Below are positions 11,390 through 22,836 of a stretch of DNA of 64,000 nucleotides, piece by piece. The stretch lies in contig NC_084664.1 in assembly GCF_028389875.1 (NCBI RefSeq), positions 116,257,966 through 116,321,965 on the forward strand, read 5' to 3'. Origin of the DNA: Rhea pennata (lineage: Eukaryota; Chordata; Aves; Rheiformes; Rheidae). The notes beneath the pieces were generated by a model. The model ran no database searches and had not been told where the DNA came from. It saw only the letters and a list, made by a program, of their open reading frames with translations. Made by a program: the position numbers and the translations under genes. Position 1 is the stretch's first letter. Every line of letters starts with the position of its first letter.

Positions 11390-12244
11390 CTGAAAGAAGA
11401 AACACTGGAGATGAAGCAACTGTGAGCTTGTAAATCAAAAATCCAAATACATTTTTAAATTACACACAGTGAAAAGTAACAATCAGGTAGAGATTCATTC
11501 TTTCTTTTTTCTTTAATTTGAGAGCCGTGGAAAATTACTGCTGGGCTGGCAAAAGAAGTCATTACAGTAACATTCAACAAGAACTTCAAAGTAGACTGCA
11601 GAAGTCTATTTATTTTATTATTATTATTTATTTATTTATTTTACACAGGGATTTGCAAATGCTGCACTTCTTCACCATTTTTTTTCCTTGGGAGCACTGT
11701 AATTTACTATTCAATTATAAATTCATTAATTAGCCCTGACTTAATTAATTTAAATTTCAATTAAAAATTAAGCAGTGTGCAGCTCAAGTGCATTTTTAAT
11801 AAGTCCTGCAACAGGGCTAACTGATGGCATTCCTTATTAGTTTAGAATAAAGCTGAAATCTAAGCCACAATCTATTTCAAAAGTGTGTCATTTTAAATTG
11901 ATGTTTTTTCAATCCCCATCATAACAGCATAGAATTAATTTCACCCTCCCAGATCCAACTGAAAATGGCATTTCACACATACATTATTTAAGTGGTACAT
12001 GTAAATTAACATTACCTGCTGTCATCAGATTTGGGGAAGTTCTAGAAAATGTCTATAAAAATAATGATTATACTGCACCGCATCAACACATCCTAAGGAG
12101 AGCTTAAAGCCATGTCTAGATGTTGTAAATAAACCAACAAAAGCTCCTTAAATCTCTGCTTGCGTACTCTTTATTCTGCGTGACACTGCTTACATTGTTT
12201 TAGACTCTTAAAAAATAGTCTACTTCAAGAGCAGAAGTGATTAC

Positions 12245-12659
12245 CGTCGTGACTCCCAAGCCGCCCACCACACTGGGTGGAGTGACAAGGTAGAGGATGC
12301 CAGCCCCCACGATGGCCCCCAGGCACTGGGCGACGATGTAGAAAACAGACTTGGCAAGGCTGATCTTCCTAGTGCAGACCATCGCAATGGTCACCGCAGG
12401 GTTAATATGGCCTCCGCTGATGTGTCCAAAACACTGCACCATGGTTGCAATGCTGAGTCCAAAGCAGAGAGAGATAAGGACCATGTCGACAGGTAGGGGC
12501 TTCTCAGATCCGCCCCAGTTGATTGTAGAGCCAAGGCTGAGGAGGACAAAAATTAGCATGGCCAAGAACTCTGCTGAGACAGCTTTCCAGAAGGGCTGAG
12601 TCCAGACTCCTTTGAACGCCACCATGATGCTCTCACAGTTGCAGAGACGTCTACACTTA
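12245..12659 (-). CDS. AQP4: AQP4 coding segment 2 (M23 start, TM1-TM3, first NPA)
   Basis: It begins one base into the codon of G11 after the acceptor CTACTTTTCAG (AG at 12661-12660) and encodes [11 protein letters not shown] and then M23. M23 (12625-12623) has A at -3 and G at +4, a strong initiation context, so the segment alone can start the shorter isoform. It contains F77, the [10 protein letters not shown] box (N97) and S111 (RKIS). Cysteines 13 and 17, the known palmitoylation sites of mammalian M1, are kept. It ends VGGLGVTT at a weak-looking donor, ACG|GTAATC. From M23 the segment holds 127 codons, as in human. Confidence 0.97.
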
Positions 12660-12880
12660 CTGAAAAGTAGAACAAAACTTCATCAGAAGTCACCAAGTAA
12701 GCCTTGCTGTTGGGAGGTGTTATCTGGCAGACAGTGGAGGGAAGGCAGCAGTGATGAGCGTCCTTGGACCAGGACAATAGACGCGTGCACTGTCAGAGTG
12801 GGCTGCCCTTAAACCAGTGTTTAAGAGGCTGCTTGTAGTGCAGGACAGAGGAAGTTAATCATCCCCTGTAATCAGTCTCA

Positions 12881-12886
12881 TTTATA
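12881..12886 (-). promoter_or_regulatory. AQP4: TATA box of a proximal AQP4 (M23) promoter
   Basis: The sense strand reads GAGCTATAAATGAGAC about 260 bases upstream of the M23 codon, on the 5' side of the M1-splice acceptor at 12660. A start about 30 bases downstream (near 12850) would give a leader that runs unspliced into segment 2 and makes M23 without the M1 exon. This parallels the separate M23 promoter described for mammals. Position and sequence are observed; activity is inferred. Confidence 0.5.
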
Positions 12887-13954
12887 GCTCCAGTTCACAC
12901 AAAGCAGCCTCTATATCTTTTTTGAAGCAAGTAAGTATGAAAATAAGCATGTTATTCTACACTAGCTAAATTCTGCCCGAATTAGCATCTGTAAAACACT
13001 ACTAATTCCAGTGGCCTGTTGACTACTGTGCTCATTAAATCAGTGAGCATCTATCATCTTTTTTCTCAACAAATTTTTACCTGTTAAACCAAGCATGTAC
13101 AATAGTTTAGTAAAAGGCAGCATCTCAGCCAAACTCTGACAATTCTGATAACACTGCAGTTTGGGATATTGGCCTGGAGTTTATAAGAGAACGTCTACTT
13201 GTTTCAACACTCATAAACCATTACTTCGATTTATATTTATTCAGAGAACAGTTTCTTCACTGGGGACACAGGGTGAAAATTGAATTCAGCCAGGAAAATA
13301 CAAGCAATCCTAAATCCTGTCTTTTGAATCAATCATGCAATCAATAAGATGCTTTCTTTTGGATTAAAGGTGAAGGCTAAGCAGTGAAATGGAGCAATAT
13401 TTACTGTATGTTTGTTGTACGTAGAGTTCTGTGGCAAAGAAAGAAGTATCTTGGTTTTCTACCCTGTCTGAAGAGGCTACTTATTAGTCTACACTGCCTT
13501 CCTGATAAGTTACAGTTTTGCTAGATGCTCAGATACCTATGAAACTGGGTCACCAATGAAAAGTTATTTGGTATATTAATAAATTAGGAGAACAAGCCAA
13601 AAGGGAAGCATTTTAATGAGTTTAAGGAATACTAACAAGATTCTTCTTTAAAAATAAAACCCCCAAACCCTCAAAAAAAGAAAGAAAAAAACAAAAAGAA
13701 TATTGAGCTGCTACATTTGGAGTGGAATTTCAAGTCGAAGGATGGAAGAATTTAATGCTCAGTTATCTGAGGTAACTGAGCTACAATGCATATTTAATAC
13801 TACTAACATGAGAAAGAAGCATAAAAGGCATCTCTGGCCTTTTCAGGTTATTGCAAGAGGAATGGCCCATGAATTTCTTAACAGTTGCAAAGAGTTAGGG
13901 AAAGGCATTTTAATCTTGTGACTGGAACAAATAATTTGTTTCCCCTGTCTCATT

Positions 13955-14085
13955 CCTTATGCTAATTCACTGTGTATTTTGGATAGGTCACTTGAACTCT
14001 ATCTCAGTTCTCTGGACTCTCAGATGAGAGCAAGAATTACATTATTGCCTTCAAAAGCCTGTTGTAAAATGCTTATGAAGTGATC
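13955..14085 (+). mobile_element. MIR-like SINE fragment (low identity)
   Basis: The order 'ataggtcacttgaact', 'ctcagttctctggactctcagatgagag', 'aagaattacattattgcc' and 'ttgtaaaatgcttatgaa' follows the 3' half of the MIR consensus (gtcacttaacctctctg, cctcagtttcctcatctgtaaaatg, ataatacctacc, and so on). Divergence is high, as expected for this ancient family. This is a by-eye call. Confidence 0.5.
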
Positions 14086-14930
14086 TAAGAGTCCTGAGTG
14101 AGAGCTGCTCTGCTAGAGAAGGACTGTAATTAGGAGAAAAGTCAACCCCAAACTGACTTCTGATTTCAGATCAACCTCAAAACAAACCAAAAGCCATTTT
14201 TGTAAGATCTCATATTAACAGACAGTTAATGTCCAACTATCTAGACCAGACTTCTCATTCCAAATGGATCCAAATTCACCACCTTCTCCAAAGCTGAAGC
14301 TCACAGTTGCCTATAGGAGGCGGCATTTAAACCCAAAGACACAAATCTGACACAGCTACTAACCTACAGCTACCTCCTCAGGAGCAATTTAACTTAGTTG
14401 TCTGAGCAAGAGCTATGTCCATACTGGGAAGAGCTCCATGTCCCGGGGCATGCCCTAATTAGACATTTTACACAGGGATAAGATACATCCTGCTGTTCAC
14501 AGAGAAGCAGCCTGGACATCCAGAGATGGGCTGCAGCACATGCCTCCCCTTTCCCCTGTAGCTCAGTTTGGATGCAGTCTGGGACTCCCTGAACTTTATT
14601 TTGCACTTACTTTTGCTGAACAAAACATAAGCCCAAGCACTATATTCCAGGCTTCTGTAGGATGTTTCACCACACTGAGGGCTGGCCAAGGGGGCCACAG
14701 GTGTTTGGAGCATGGAAGATAGAGAGGGTACAGCATCTCCCGACTTCTTTGTCCTGCTACCTCTTTGTACGTGCAGCAAACAGCAAGGTCTACAAATTAA
14801 CTACATTCTTTTGTCTTGCAGAGGTAGATCGAAGTTTTTGCATCAGGTACTAAAATAATGCAGTTCACTTCCTTCAAGTTGTGAGGAATTTCAGAAGCAT
14901 GCAGCATTACATGCAATAATGGTACAGGGA

Positions 14931-14972
14931 AAAAAAAACAAAAACAACAACAACAACAACAACAACAAAAAC
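14931..14972 (+). repeat. (AAC)n microsatellite with A-rich flanks
   Basis: An A-run is followed by about eight CAA units from 14944 and ends in AAAAAC. It is a simple repeat within AQP4 intron 1. Confidence 0.9.
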
Positions 14973-15098
14973 AGAAAGCCGTACTTTCCACTGAGCAGCT
15001 GATGGCTCTGCCTAGGAAAAGGCCAATCCTTATAGTCAGTATAAGCAGATCTTACACTGCTCATCCAGCTGAGAGTACATGCAGTCAAGTTCAGTCAG

Positions 15099-15115
15099 TT
15101 TTTTTTTTTTTTTTT
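15099..15115 (+). repeat. Poly-T tract (T17)
   Basis: Run of 17 T in AQP4 intron 1. No associated element is visible. Confidence 0.85.
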
Positions 15116-16863
15116 CAGTTTTGAAAATTCAAGGAATGCTGCATGTAAACCAAACATCTATTAAGGTATAATTCAAATACAAGAAACTGTTCATCAAAAT
15201 AGAATTTCTATACTGCTAATACAGCATGCTGCATGGAAAAAGAGAAAAAAAAGTCAAAACAATAAACCTATATTGTGTCACTTTACTTGACTAGTTAACT
15301 ATCTAAATATTTGTTTTTAATACACTTTTTTTCTGAAAAAAATGGCGGGTAAGCCCCAACAAACCATCTAGCTGTTATAGCAACCTTTTCTTACAAAACG
15401 CACACCTTTTCCCCCCACAGCAATCCTCCTAACACTAATTAAAGCTTTACATAAATAAAAGTGTTTGGGCAGGTTTTCACTCAAAGGCAAGGGCTATCAA
15501 CAACTTTGAAGTCAACACCATCTCCAAAGCCTGCTATTTTTTCAACATGAAGCTTGGGATAAGACCGAGAAACAGTGATGATTGTGCCAGGTCTGAAACT
15601 GAAATATGACATTCTAGCAGCTGCAATTTGCTGTCAAAGCTACAAAACAATTTCAAAGTAGTTCCAGCTCGCTAACTCATGTTGCCCTTAGATAAATGCA
15701 AAATACAACAGAAAGGAGGGGGGGAAAGGTACTTTCATATCCTGGCCACAGATTAGTCTTACACGTGGCCACACTTGAAATTCTCTAGATTACAAGATTA
15801 TACAGAAGAATGACTGACAGGATGCAAGGTGGGTTTTACAGCTTCTACTGCTACTAGAGATAAAGTAATATGAGGGTAAGGACTGTCTCTTACTCAGATT
15901 CACGCAGTATCTGTAAGAATGCAGGGCAGCAGGTTTCCTTATTATTTATATTGTTATTGCTTAAAAGCCATAACGAAAGCTTCAGCACAAAAGTTAATTC
16001 GCACTTTTAAATTCTTCCATTTCCAGCTAATATTGTTTCGACGAATAAGGCAAGCATAGCAAGCAAACTGGATGTGGGCTCACTGCCAACCCTTCCACAC
16101 GACACCGTGGTTGCCGAAAAGTTCTGTGCGTGCGGCAGCTATTTACAGTGGCACCTCCGTAGCAAACTCAGATAGTCTCCGACCTGTGCTGGCACAGCCG
16201 GCGGTAGCTCAAATGGACATTAGGCACTTGCTTGCCAACTTGGGGGTTGGGGGCGGAGGGAAAGAGATGGATACTGTTGCAATGCAACGGCACTGTCTGC
16301 AGGGCTTTAAAAAAATCATTTCGTTTCATTTCACAATAAAGTACTAAATGAACAACTGTCACTCAGTTGGATATAGGATCTGGGAAGAGAGAGGCCAGCA
16401 CCGCACCGCAGCTTCGCAGCTGCTGTGAACTCTCCTCACTGAAGCAGGACAGTGAGCGTCAATAAATAAGTTTCAGGGTGTGGAGAAGCACCCCAGGGTC
16501 TGGCCCCATTGGCACCTCCAAGGTTAAAGCTCAAGGGCGCCCAAGAGGCTGCGGCGCTGCCGACGGCAGCGGGGCGGGGGGGGGACGGGGCTGCGCGGCG
16601 GGAGCAACCCCCGGGCGCAGCCGGCGCTCGCCACGGGGAGGCTGTAGCCCCCCGACCGGGAGCCCCGCGGAGCCCGGATCCACCTCTCCGCGGGGCGCGG
16701 GGATCCCGGGGGGCTCCGCGGACCCGGCCGCCGAGAGACCCCGCCGGGCGCCACGCACCCTCCCCTCACATCCTCCTCCCGTTTGCCGCCTCGAAACCTC
16801 CCGGCAGAGCTGCCCGCGCCCCGGGCCGCCCCCCACCAACCCCGCGGAGAGCCGCGCACTCAC

Positions 16864-16895
16864 CCCCGGCGCGGGGCGGCCGCTGCGTCGCTCAT
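16864..16895 (-). CDS. AQP4: AQP4 coding segment 1 (M1 start exon)
   Basis: A 32-nt coding piece: ATG at 16895-16893, ten codons MSDAAAAPRR, then GG, and a consensus donor GTGAGT at 16863. Spliced to the acceptor at 12660 (next exon base T at 12659) it reads RR-G-KC, with phase 2 matching. The result is exactly 22 residues before M23, as in mammalian M1, whose N-terminus also begins MSD and ends in a W/R-G-KC junction. The ATG has G at -3, a moderate context that would allow leaky scanning to M23. No other MSD-type exon was found in the 4.2-kb intron. Confidence 0.88.
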
Positions 16896-17037
16896 GCCTC
16901 GCCGGCGGGCGCGGAGCGCGGCGGCGGCGGGCGCGGGTCGGCGGCGGCGGCGCTCGCCCGGCGGGGGGACCCGGGGGGGCTCCCGGCCATGCGGGAGCGA
17001 GAGCGGCGCTCCCGGCCACTCTCCCCTACCTGCTTTT

Positions 17038-17044
17038 CCTTATA
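17038..17044 (-). promoter_or_regulatory. AQP4: TATA-like element upstream of the M1 exon
   Basis: Sense-strand CACCTATAAGGAAAAG at the upstream edge of the CpG island, about 145 bases before the M1 ATG. If used, transcription would start near 17010 within the island. CpG-island promoters often do not need a TATA box, so this is tentative. Confidence 0.3.
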
Positions 17045-20000
17045 GGTGAAGGGTACTTGAGACGCTGCCGCCCGGCCGCCGGCTGTTCCTTATTTGCGAT
17101 CATGTGAATATGCAGATTAATTCAGGTGGTTTGTGCCGCCCGTTAAAAGAAGAAGCCCGGGCAGGAGGAAGCCCACTGCGCTTTTATGGTGGGGGCTGAG
17201 CAGTATTGGGGATGACTCAAAAATGTCTCGGTTTCCTCCCTAGTGCTGCCTGCTGCACACGTTATTCTATGAAATAAACTCTAAGCTACTCTGCAGCCAG
17301 CTAGCTTTATACATCCAAAATGACTGTTGGTGCGTTGTGAAGAAGAGGCAAGTTGCTTAATTCGTTGGAAGTTGTGGAGTTCAATAAAGTTCTGCCCGGT
17401 GTGGAAAGTCACTGAAAAAATATGTTGGAATTAGAATATAATGCAGAAAGCCACCAAGAAAAACAGTTTGAATTAGATCATTATGCTGGCAAGAAATTTG
17501 GATGGTTCCCACCTTGAGAAAGACCTAGTGAAAAATACTCAACCAAAATACTCTTAAGACAGTGAAAAGCAAAGTCACCTAAGTTTCCAGGTGAGATTAT
17601 TTTGTTAGACAACATACAGAAACGGACACTTCTGGAAGACAGGGATGAAAATGGTCTAGTATCTTAGAAATCCTTTTTCTAGTAGCTTTGAACCTAGAAT
17701 GCAACATTGAGTCCAGGCAAAAGTTATACAGGAAAACATTTTCAATGATATACTGTGCAAGTGTTAAACTAAATTATAAGAGCATGCACAAAGAAACTCC
17801 ATCTACTACCATGCATGCATACAGCAAAAGAAAGAATAAAAACTAGTCATGACAACCAGCCAGCCTGACCACCAGACAGACTGCACTTTACTAGACAGTT
17901 TTTCTGACCGTTAGAAAACAGTGTAAGAGCTGAAGAACTACTTTGAGGAGGCATGGAAATCATGGATAGAAAGCCGTCTCTTAGCCTCTGCTAGGAGACT
18001 CTGGACCCTAGGTAACTATTTACGTGGGTGCAAAGCAAAGCAATGTAAACCACTATCAGCTCAGAATGCCTGGCACAAGATTGCACATACAGTAATAAAG
18101 AAGTCATATCCATGTGTTAAATACTTACCAATCAGACTTTATGGTAAATGGAAGGAGATCATAAAGTACAATTGTGTGTGCACATGTATGTGTTTCTCTC
18201 AAGCGTTTCCCTTAAAGCCATGCCATAAAAGATACTAAAATTATGTATTGCAAGAGACATTTGTAATTCAGTGACAAATAAAAACAACTGCTGGATGTTT
18301 GACTTTCTTGTTTGCAAACTTTGTTTCATTTGCTTATGCCTAGAGCTTAGTCAAGAAGTGGTACAGTCACCATTATACAGCTCTGCTCTTGTTTGTTGCA
18401 TTTGGTTTCACAATTTGTACCATTCACAACTTGTCGCAGTTGTGTAACAGAAACTTCATATTCTGCCTGAATTATATTGACACACAATCCCATCATATAC
18501 TCACAGACCAATTTTGTTAATGTCAAGTTTGCAAGAGTTCTTCACAGTGATTTGATTAGAATATTCCTCTGCACAGTGTTCTTCCCCTATTCTTTTTTAC
18601 CCCATTCTAAGAATTCTAGTGTACAAAAAGTTCTTCTGTAGTGCTCTGTTTTGAACATCCGTAGGTTCCTTTGCTTGAATGCATCACATCTCTTCCCATC
18701 TGCATTTGGTGAAGTGATTAGCTGCGTATTTCAGCCTTTTACACTATGGCTACTTCTGCCACACACCCCTTTACTGTCTCTCTGTTGTTCCAAAAGCTAC
18801 AAAAAGCTCAAGTACAAAACTCAAATTTCCTTCTATTTTCAGAGCTGGCTGTTTCAAATAGAGCAGAGGTTGCTTTCATGGCTTTGCCCAGACAATACAC
18901 TTGTTCTTTCCTACCTTGCAGACTCTACTCCTGAGGTCCCTCAAAGGAGCAGTAATCACAAACAAAATTCACTTAGTGAAGCAAATGATTGCTGATGCTT
19001 TTCCTGCAGTTAGCACATATCTGCTCTTTGTGATCTGCAGAACAGCTTACTGCCACGCGGAGAAGCCAGAACATTAATAGCTTCTGTCACTACTCCAGTT
19101 CCTACTGCAAGAGATCTGGCGGATTAGGCAAAGGTTGTGGCCACACAAATGGGGAAAGGCAACACTTCAGGCACAAACCTGGAGCAAACTGCACTGTGCC
19201 AGCCCTGCTCAAACAAACAGACTATGTTCTGTTGAAAGCCCAGAGGGCAAGGAAGCCATCCCCTGAGATGGCACTGAAAACCACAGCAAAGCAGCCCCAG
19301 TTTTTTCCAAGGATAAATTTGTCATTACTGGGAGTTGGGACTGTATTGTTTCTTTTGTTTGTTTATGTGTTTTCATCTTTTTAAAATCTAGGTTAGCTCA
19401 TTTTGGACCTCTGCCCTGGATAAAATATTCCTCCTGCTGTTGTGTTCAGCACAGCTAAGGAAATATCTTGTAAGAGTATATGTATGAAAAATTTAAAAAT
19501 GGTGTTAATGCTCGATCCATTCTGAAGGGGGGAAAATACACAGTGGAATCTCACTATGCTGCTTCTCCTTCAGTAAGCATTCTGTCAGTGTTTATAGTCA
19601 TTTTTAGGGCATCATGAATTAAAGATCTCTGTAGGAAAGTAAGCCATGGAAAGAAGCAACTCCTAAGACACATCCATGTTCTGAACAAGGACTTCCCAGA
19701 CAGCTGGAGTGGCTGCATCTGAGATTTTGAGTTGGGCTGTTATGGAAGAGAGGGCAAATTGCCAAAGCTGAAAAGCAGTGTGCAAACTGCTAATTCCAAC
19801 TAAAATAATATGAGGGCAGAGAGGCAGAAAATCTCCCAGGACTAGATTCTGTCACCTTACTGAATAGCAATGTGGGCAGAGTCCCCATCATTTCCATGAC
19901 GATTCTCATGGATTTTCATCCTGGGCAACTGCGTCAGATCTGCCTCACAAGGTTTGTCAGAGGAGACTGAGGCAGGGAAAAGAAAGATGACTCCCTCCCA

Positions 20001-20185
20001 GACTGACATAATTTGGAAGCACCCTGTGTTTTCTTAGTGATCTTAGCTCTGTTTCACTTGTACCCAGAGGATCCAGATTGTTCTCATTTATGCTGCTGTT
20101 TTCAAGTTGCTCAGCTCGCTTGGCTCATCTCTCAGCACCACTTCAGGCTTTCGGTTTCCAAAAGCAATGAGGCTTACATGAATGT

Positions 20186-20190
<5 letters not shown>

Positions 20191-20218
<28 letters not shown>
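20191..20218 (+). repeat. (CT)14 microsatellite
   Basis: Fourteen uninterrupted CT units between TTT and GCGTCCC. Confidence 0.95.
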
Positions 20219-20220
<2 letters not shown>

Positions 20221-22814
20221 GTCCCTGCCCTTTCCAAAAGCTTTTGAACCTACAGGCCAATTACAGCTACAGCTGACAGATGATCAAAAAATCCCCAAAC
20301 TATTTAAGCTCCTGCCAACCATACCAGAGTGAGTGCCCAGCTAGGGTTTGCAGGTAACTTATGGCGGAAGTAACTTATGGGAAGCTTGCTGCCACTCAGA
20401 GGAGTGGCTCCAAAAGGATTTTCCAAAGTGCTTGAATGATGATGAAGGAATTTAGCTGCCATTTTCATAAGTGGGGCTGACTCTTGGCAGACAATATTCT
20501 CTTGACCTTCCTTGGCTCCTATTGATAAGACCATTTTAATAGAGACTGTAAGCGTTTCAGAAACCATGGACACTTACAGAAGCTCTTAGACTTTCTTTAC
20601 TGACTGACTGAAAGTTTCACTCTGTTGTCACTAATAAATCCCGCTCCTCTCACCAATTTATGTTTTATAAGTTTGAGCTAAGATTTGTCTACTAAAAGGA
20701 TCTTAAACACTGCTTACTGAAATGTGATCTTTGCACATTTCTAAAGTTTTAATTTTCCTGTAGTGTAATCTTGTTACTTAGGTCATTCGGTTTGTCACGC
20801 CTTGGTATCAGTCTGGTCCAGATTTGGCTGCAGGGCTATGTTGTCCTGACATTTAGAGCAAGAATTCCCTGGGAAATCAGTCAAGAGATTTGACATTGCT
20901 GCTGGCCAAGCTCCAGAGGGTTTAGTTTTACTCTCCTTCTGTATTTATTGTGGAATCTGTCTATCCACAAGCTGCACACTGAGTCCCATGCTAGAGCAGG
21001 AGAACTGAAAGGGACAAAATGGCCATTCATTTGAGGGGCTCATTCAGGCTTTTCATAAAGGTTTCACAAGAAGCTGTGCAGTTGGATGACTGCTGAGCTT
21101 CCGTAGTCCTGCTCGGTTACTTTCCTCACAAGACAATTTGGATTGACTGCCTTTTCTTTTCTCTCTTCCCCCACCTCAGTAGGCAGCAATTACACTTAGG
21201 AAAACACAGTTAAGAGCTAGATAGGATAGGAATGACCTGGAGGCTTTTTAATCTTAGATTTTTTTTTTCATTTGGAGAGTTTTGGAACATGGCATGGCTA
21301 GACTCTTTGCTGGGAATACGGGAAGAAGCCCTTTCTCTCTTCTGCTACCCCAAACTTCTGCAACCCCTGTTGCAAAAAGCTGCATCTGTGACAGACACAT
21401 GGACAGGATTTGATGAACAGGACAGGAGGAGCAGGAAAGCAGTCTTTGACACTTGTTCTGAGAATGTGAGAGTAACCGGAAGAGTCCAGGGGAAATTGCA
21501 ATTGTGGGAGAGAAATAGCCCAGATCCTTTATGGAACAAGGGAGTGCTATGCAGAGATGCAGGAAAAGGTACAGGCGAGGGACTGAGTACCTACTACAGT
21601 ATCCTAACCAGGAGATCAGGACTACTCTCACCTCTCCTTCCACTCCTCTTCAAGATGTACTTTGAGGCTATTCTGCAAGTGCTATCCTGAGGTGACTGCC
21701 TGACCCTCATGCTAATGTCTACATCCTGGGGCAGTGTGGTCTTAACCAGCAAAGCTGAAGAGATATACTTACTTTCCTAGGGACATACTGAAATTTGGTC
21801 ATGCAATCACCGATTTTATTAGCTACACAAAATGTTGTATTCCACTTCATATATACCACTAGTGTATAATCTTTTGCATTCAGCCAGGCTTGCTAGACTG
21901 ATTTGAGCTGCTCTCCCCTACTGCCCTGCTGCTATTTCTATGCTCCTTAGCTCCTGGTGCTCTGACTCTTCACTTAGCACCTCTCCAAAAGCTTTCAGTC
22001 TCCTTCAGAAACAAGGCTTAAATGAAACCTCTACCTCTCTTTCTCTGTGTCTCTCCTCTTCAAAAAGTTTTGAACCAGCAGTCTATGTTAATCCCTAACA
22101 GTGGTGATGCAGTTTGTGTGTTCTACCTTTTTACCTAGTTTTAAGAATGAAGAGCATAATCTTAACAAAAGTTACAAGTAACGGAGACCTACATCTAAGT
22201 TTCCAATCTTTTACAACAAGGAATCCCAATATTAGTGCAGCAACAACCACATACAAGCATGAACACAGTTTCTAAGAGAGAAGTTTGCTTGCAAATAGCA
22301 GATGGTAGTTTATCTGAAGATGCATTTTTTCTTGGTTCTCACATTAATTCTGCATACAGCAACATTGCCCTGACTGAAAGACTGTAATCACATGGTGGTC
22401 AAAGACTACATGGCAGCATTATATCTTCCAGTTATATATCATGTACCATTATATTTCACCTCATGACACCTTTCATGAGTTCAATAACTTACTTTAGGTA
22501 AATATATTTTCCAAAAATCATCCTTGTTTGATCTGAAAACTCATGGGATAGAAAATCCACCAGTTCCCTTGGTAGCTGATTCTGAATACCAATAATTTTG
22601 TTACCAAAAATGGTCTTTCTTTCTAAAATGAATTTGTGTGAATAGGGGTTCTTATTATGCTGTTCTCTCCCAGATTAAAAAAGCCTTTTGTACTTCTATT
22701 TTCTCCCCATTAGTATATTTATGTAATGTTAGCAAGTCATCTCTCCATCATCCTTTTCATAAGCTAAGCAGACTGAGCTCTTTAAGTCTTCCAGTCTAAA
22801 GAAATTTCTCCTAG

Positions 22815-22836
22815 TTTTTTTTTTTTTTTTTTTTTT
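22815..22836 (+). repeat. Poly-T tract (T22)
   Basis: Uninterrupted T run in the intergenic spacer. No linked SINE or LINE body was recognised. Confidence 0.9.

Larger units (their letters stand above)
12900..16450. other. AQP4: AQP4 first intron; no further exon seen
   Basis: Sequence between the proximal TATA box and the CpG island. It contains a MIR-like relic (13955-14085), an (AAC)n stretch (14941-14968) and a T17 run (15099-15115). The short open frames show no domain or splice-flanked coding signal. Confidence 0.5.
7817..17044 (-). other. AQP4: AQP4 gene, whole locus (five coding segments)
   Basis: Aquaporin-4, the orthodox water channel of astrocyte end-feet and other epithelia. Joining five coding segments gives a 323-residue protein, the length known for mammalian M1 AQP4. 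All junctions have GT/AG ends and compatible phases. Introns are 4,204 bp (16863-12660), 855 bp (12244-11390), 396 bp (11224-10829) and 2,565 bp (10747-8183). Both NPA boxes (N97, N213) and the ar/R filter set F77, H201, A210 and R216 are present, numbered from M1. The C-terminus ends in SSV, the PDZ ligand known to bind alpha-syntrophin. The next gene upstream is CHST9 in the same orientation, matching amniote synteny. Confidence 0.97.
16510..17090. promoter_or_regulatory. AQP4: CpG island containing the AQP4 M1 start exon
   Basis: An abrupt switch from about 40% to very high GC with dense CG dinucleotides, including G-runs at 16570-16588 and GCG/GGC repeats at 16895-16960. It is the only such island in the window. 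It surrounds the M1 exon and is therefore the probable constitutive AQP4 promoter. The long open frames here on both strands are a by-product of stop-codon-poor GC-rich sequence. Confidence 0.85.

Noticed and set aside
12200-12244. C-terminal continuation of the AQP4 segment 2 frame ([14 protein letters not shown])
   Set aside because: Intron read-through after the donor GTAATC. The true next residues, VHGDLSAGHG, come from 11389.
16478-17107. Long open frames (up to 209 codons) on both strands of the CpG island
   Set aside because: Arg/Pro/Ala/Gly-rich products arise in all frames because stop codons are scarce in GC-rich DNA. There is no domain, and the real AQP4 M1 exon overlaps them.
21232-21690. 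152-codon plus-strand frame opposite a 129-codon minus frame
   Set aside because: No family resemblance and no flanking gene signals. Both strands are open, which points to composition rather than coding.
20150-22110. Shared phrase 'ccaaaagcttttgaacc'-like text near CT-rich tracts at 20.23 kb and 22.06 kb, considered as a dispersed repeat
   Set aside because: The similarity is confined to about 20 bases next to low-complexity CT sequence, too short to support a repeat family.
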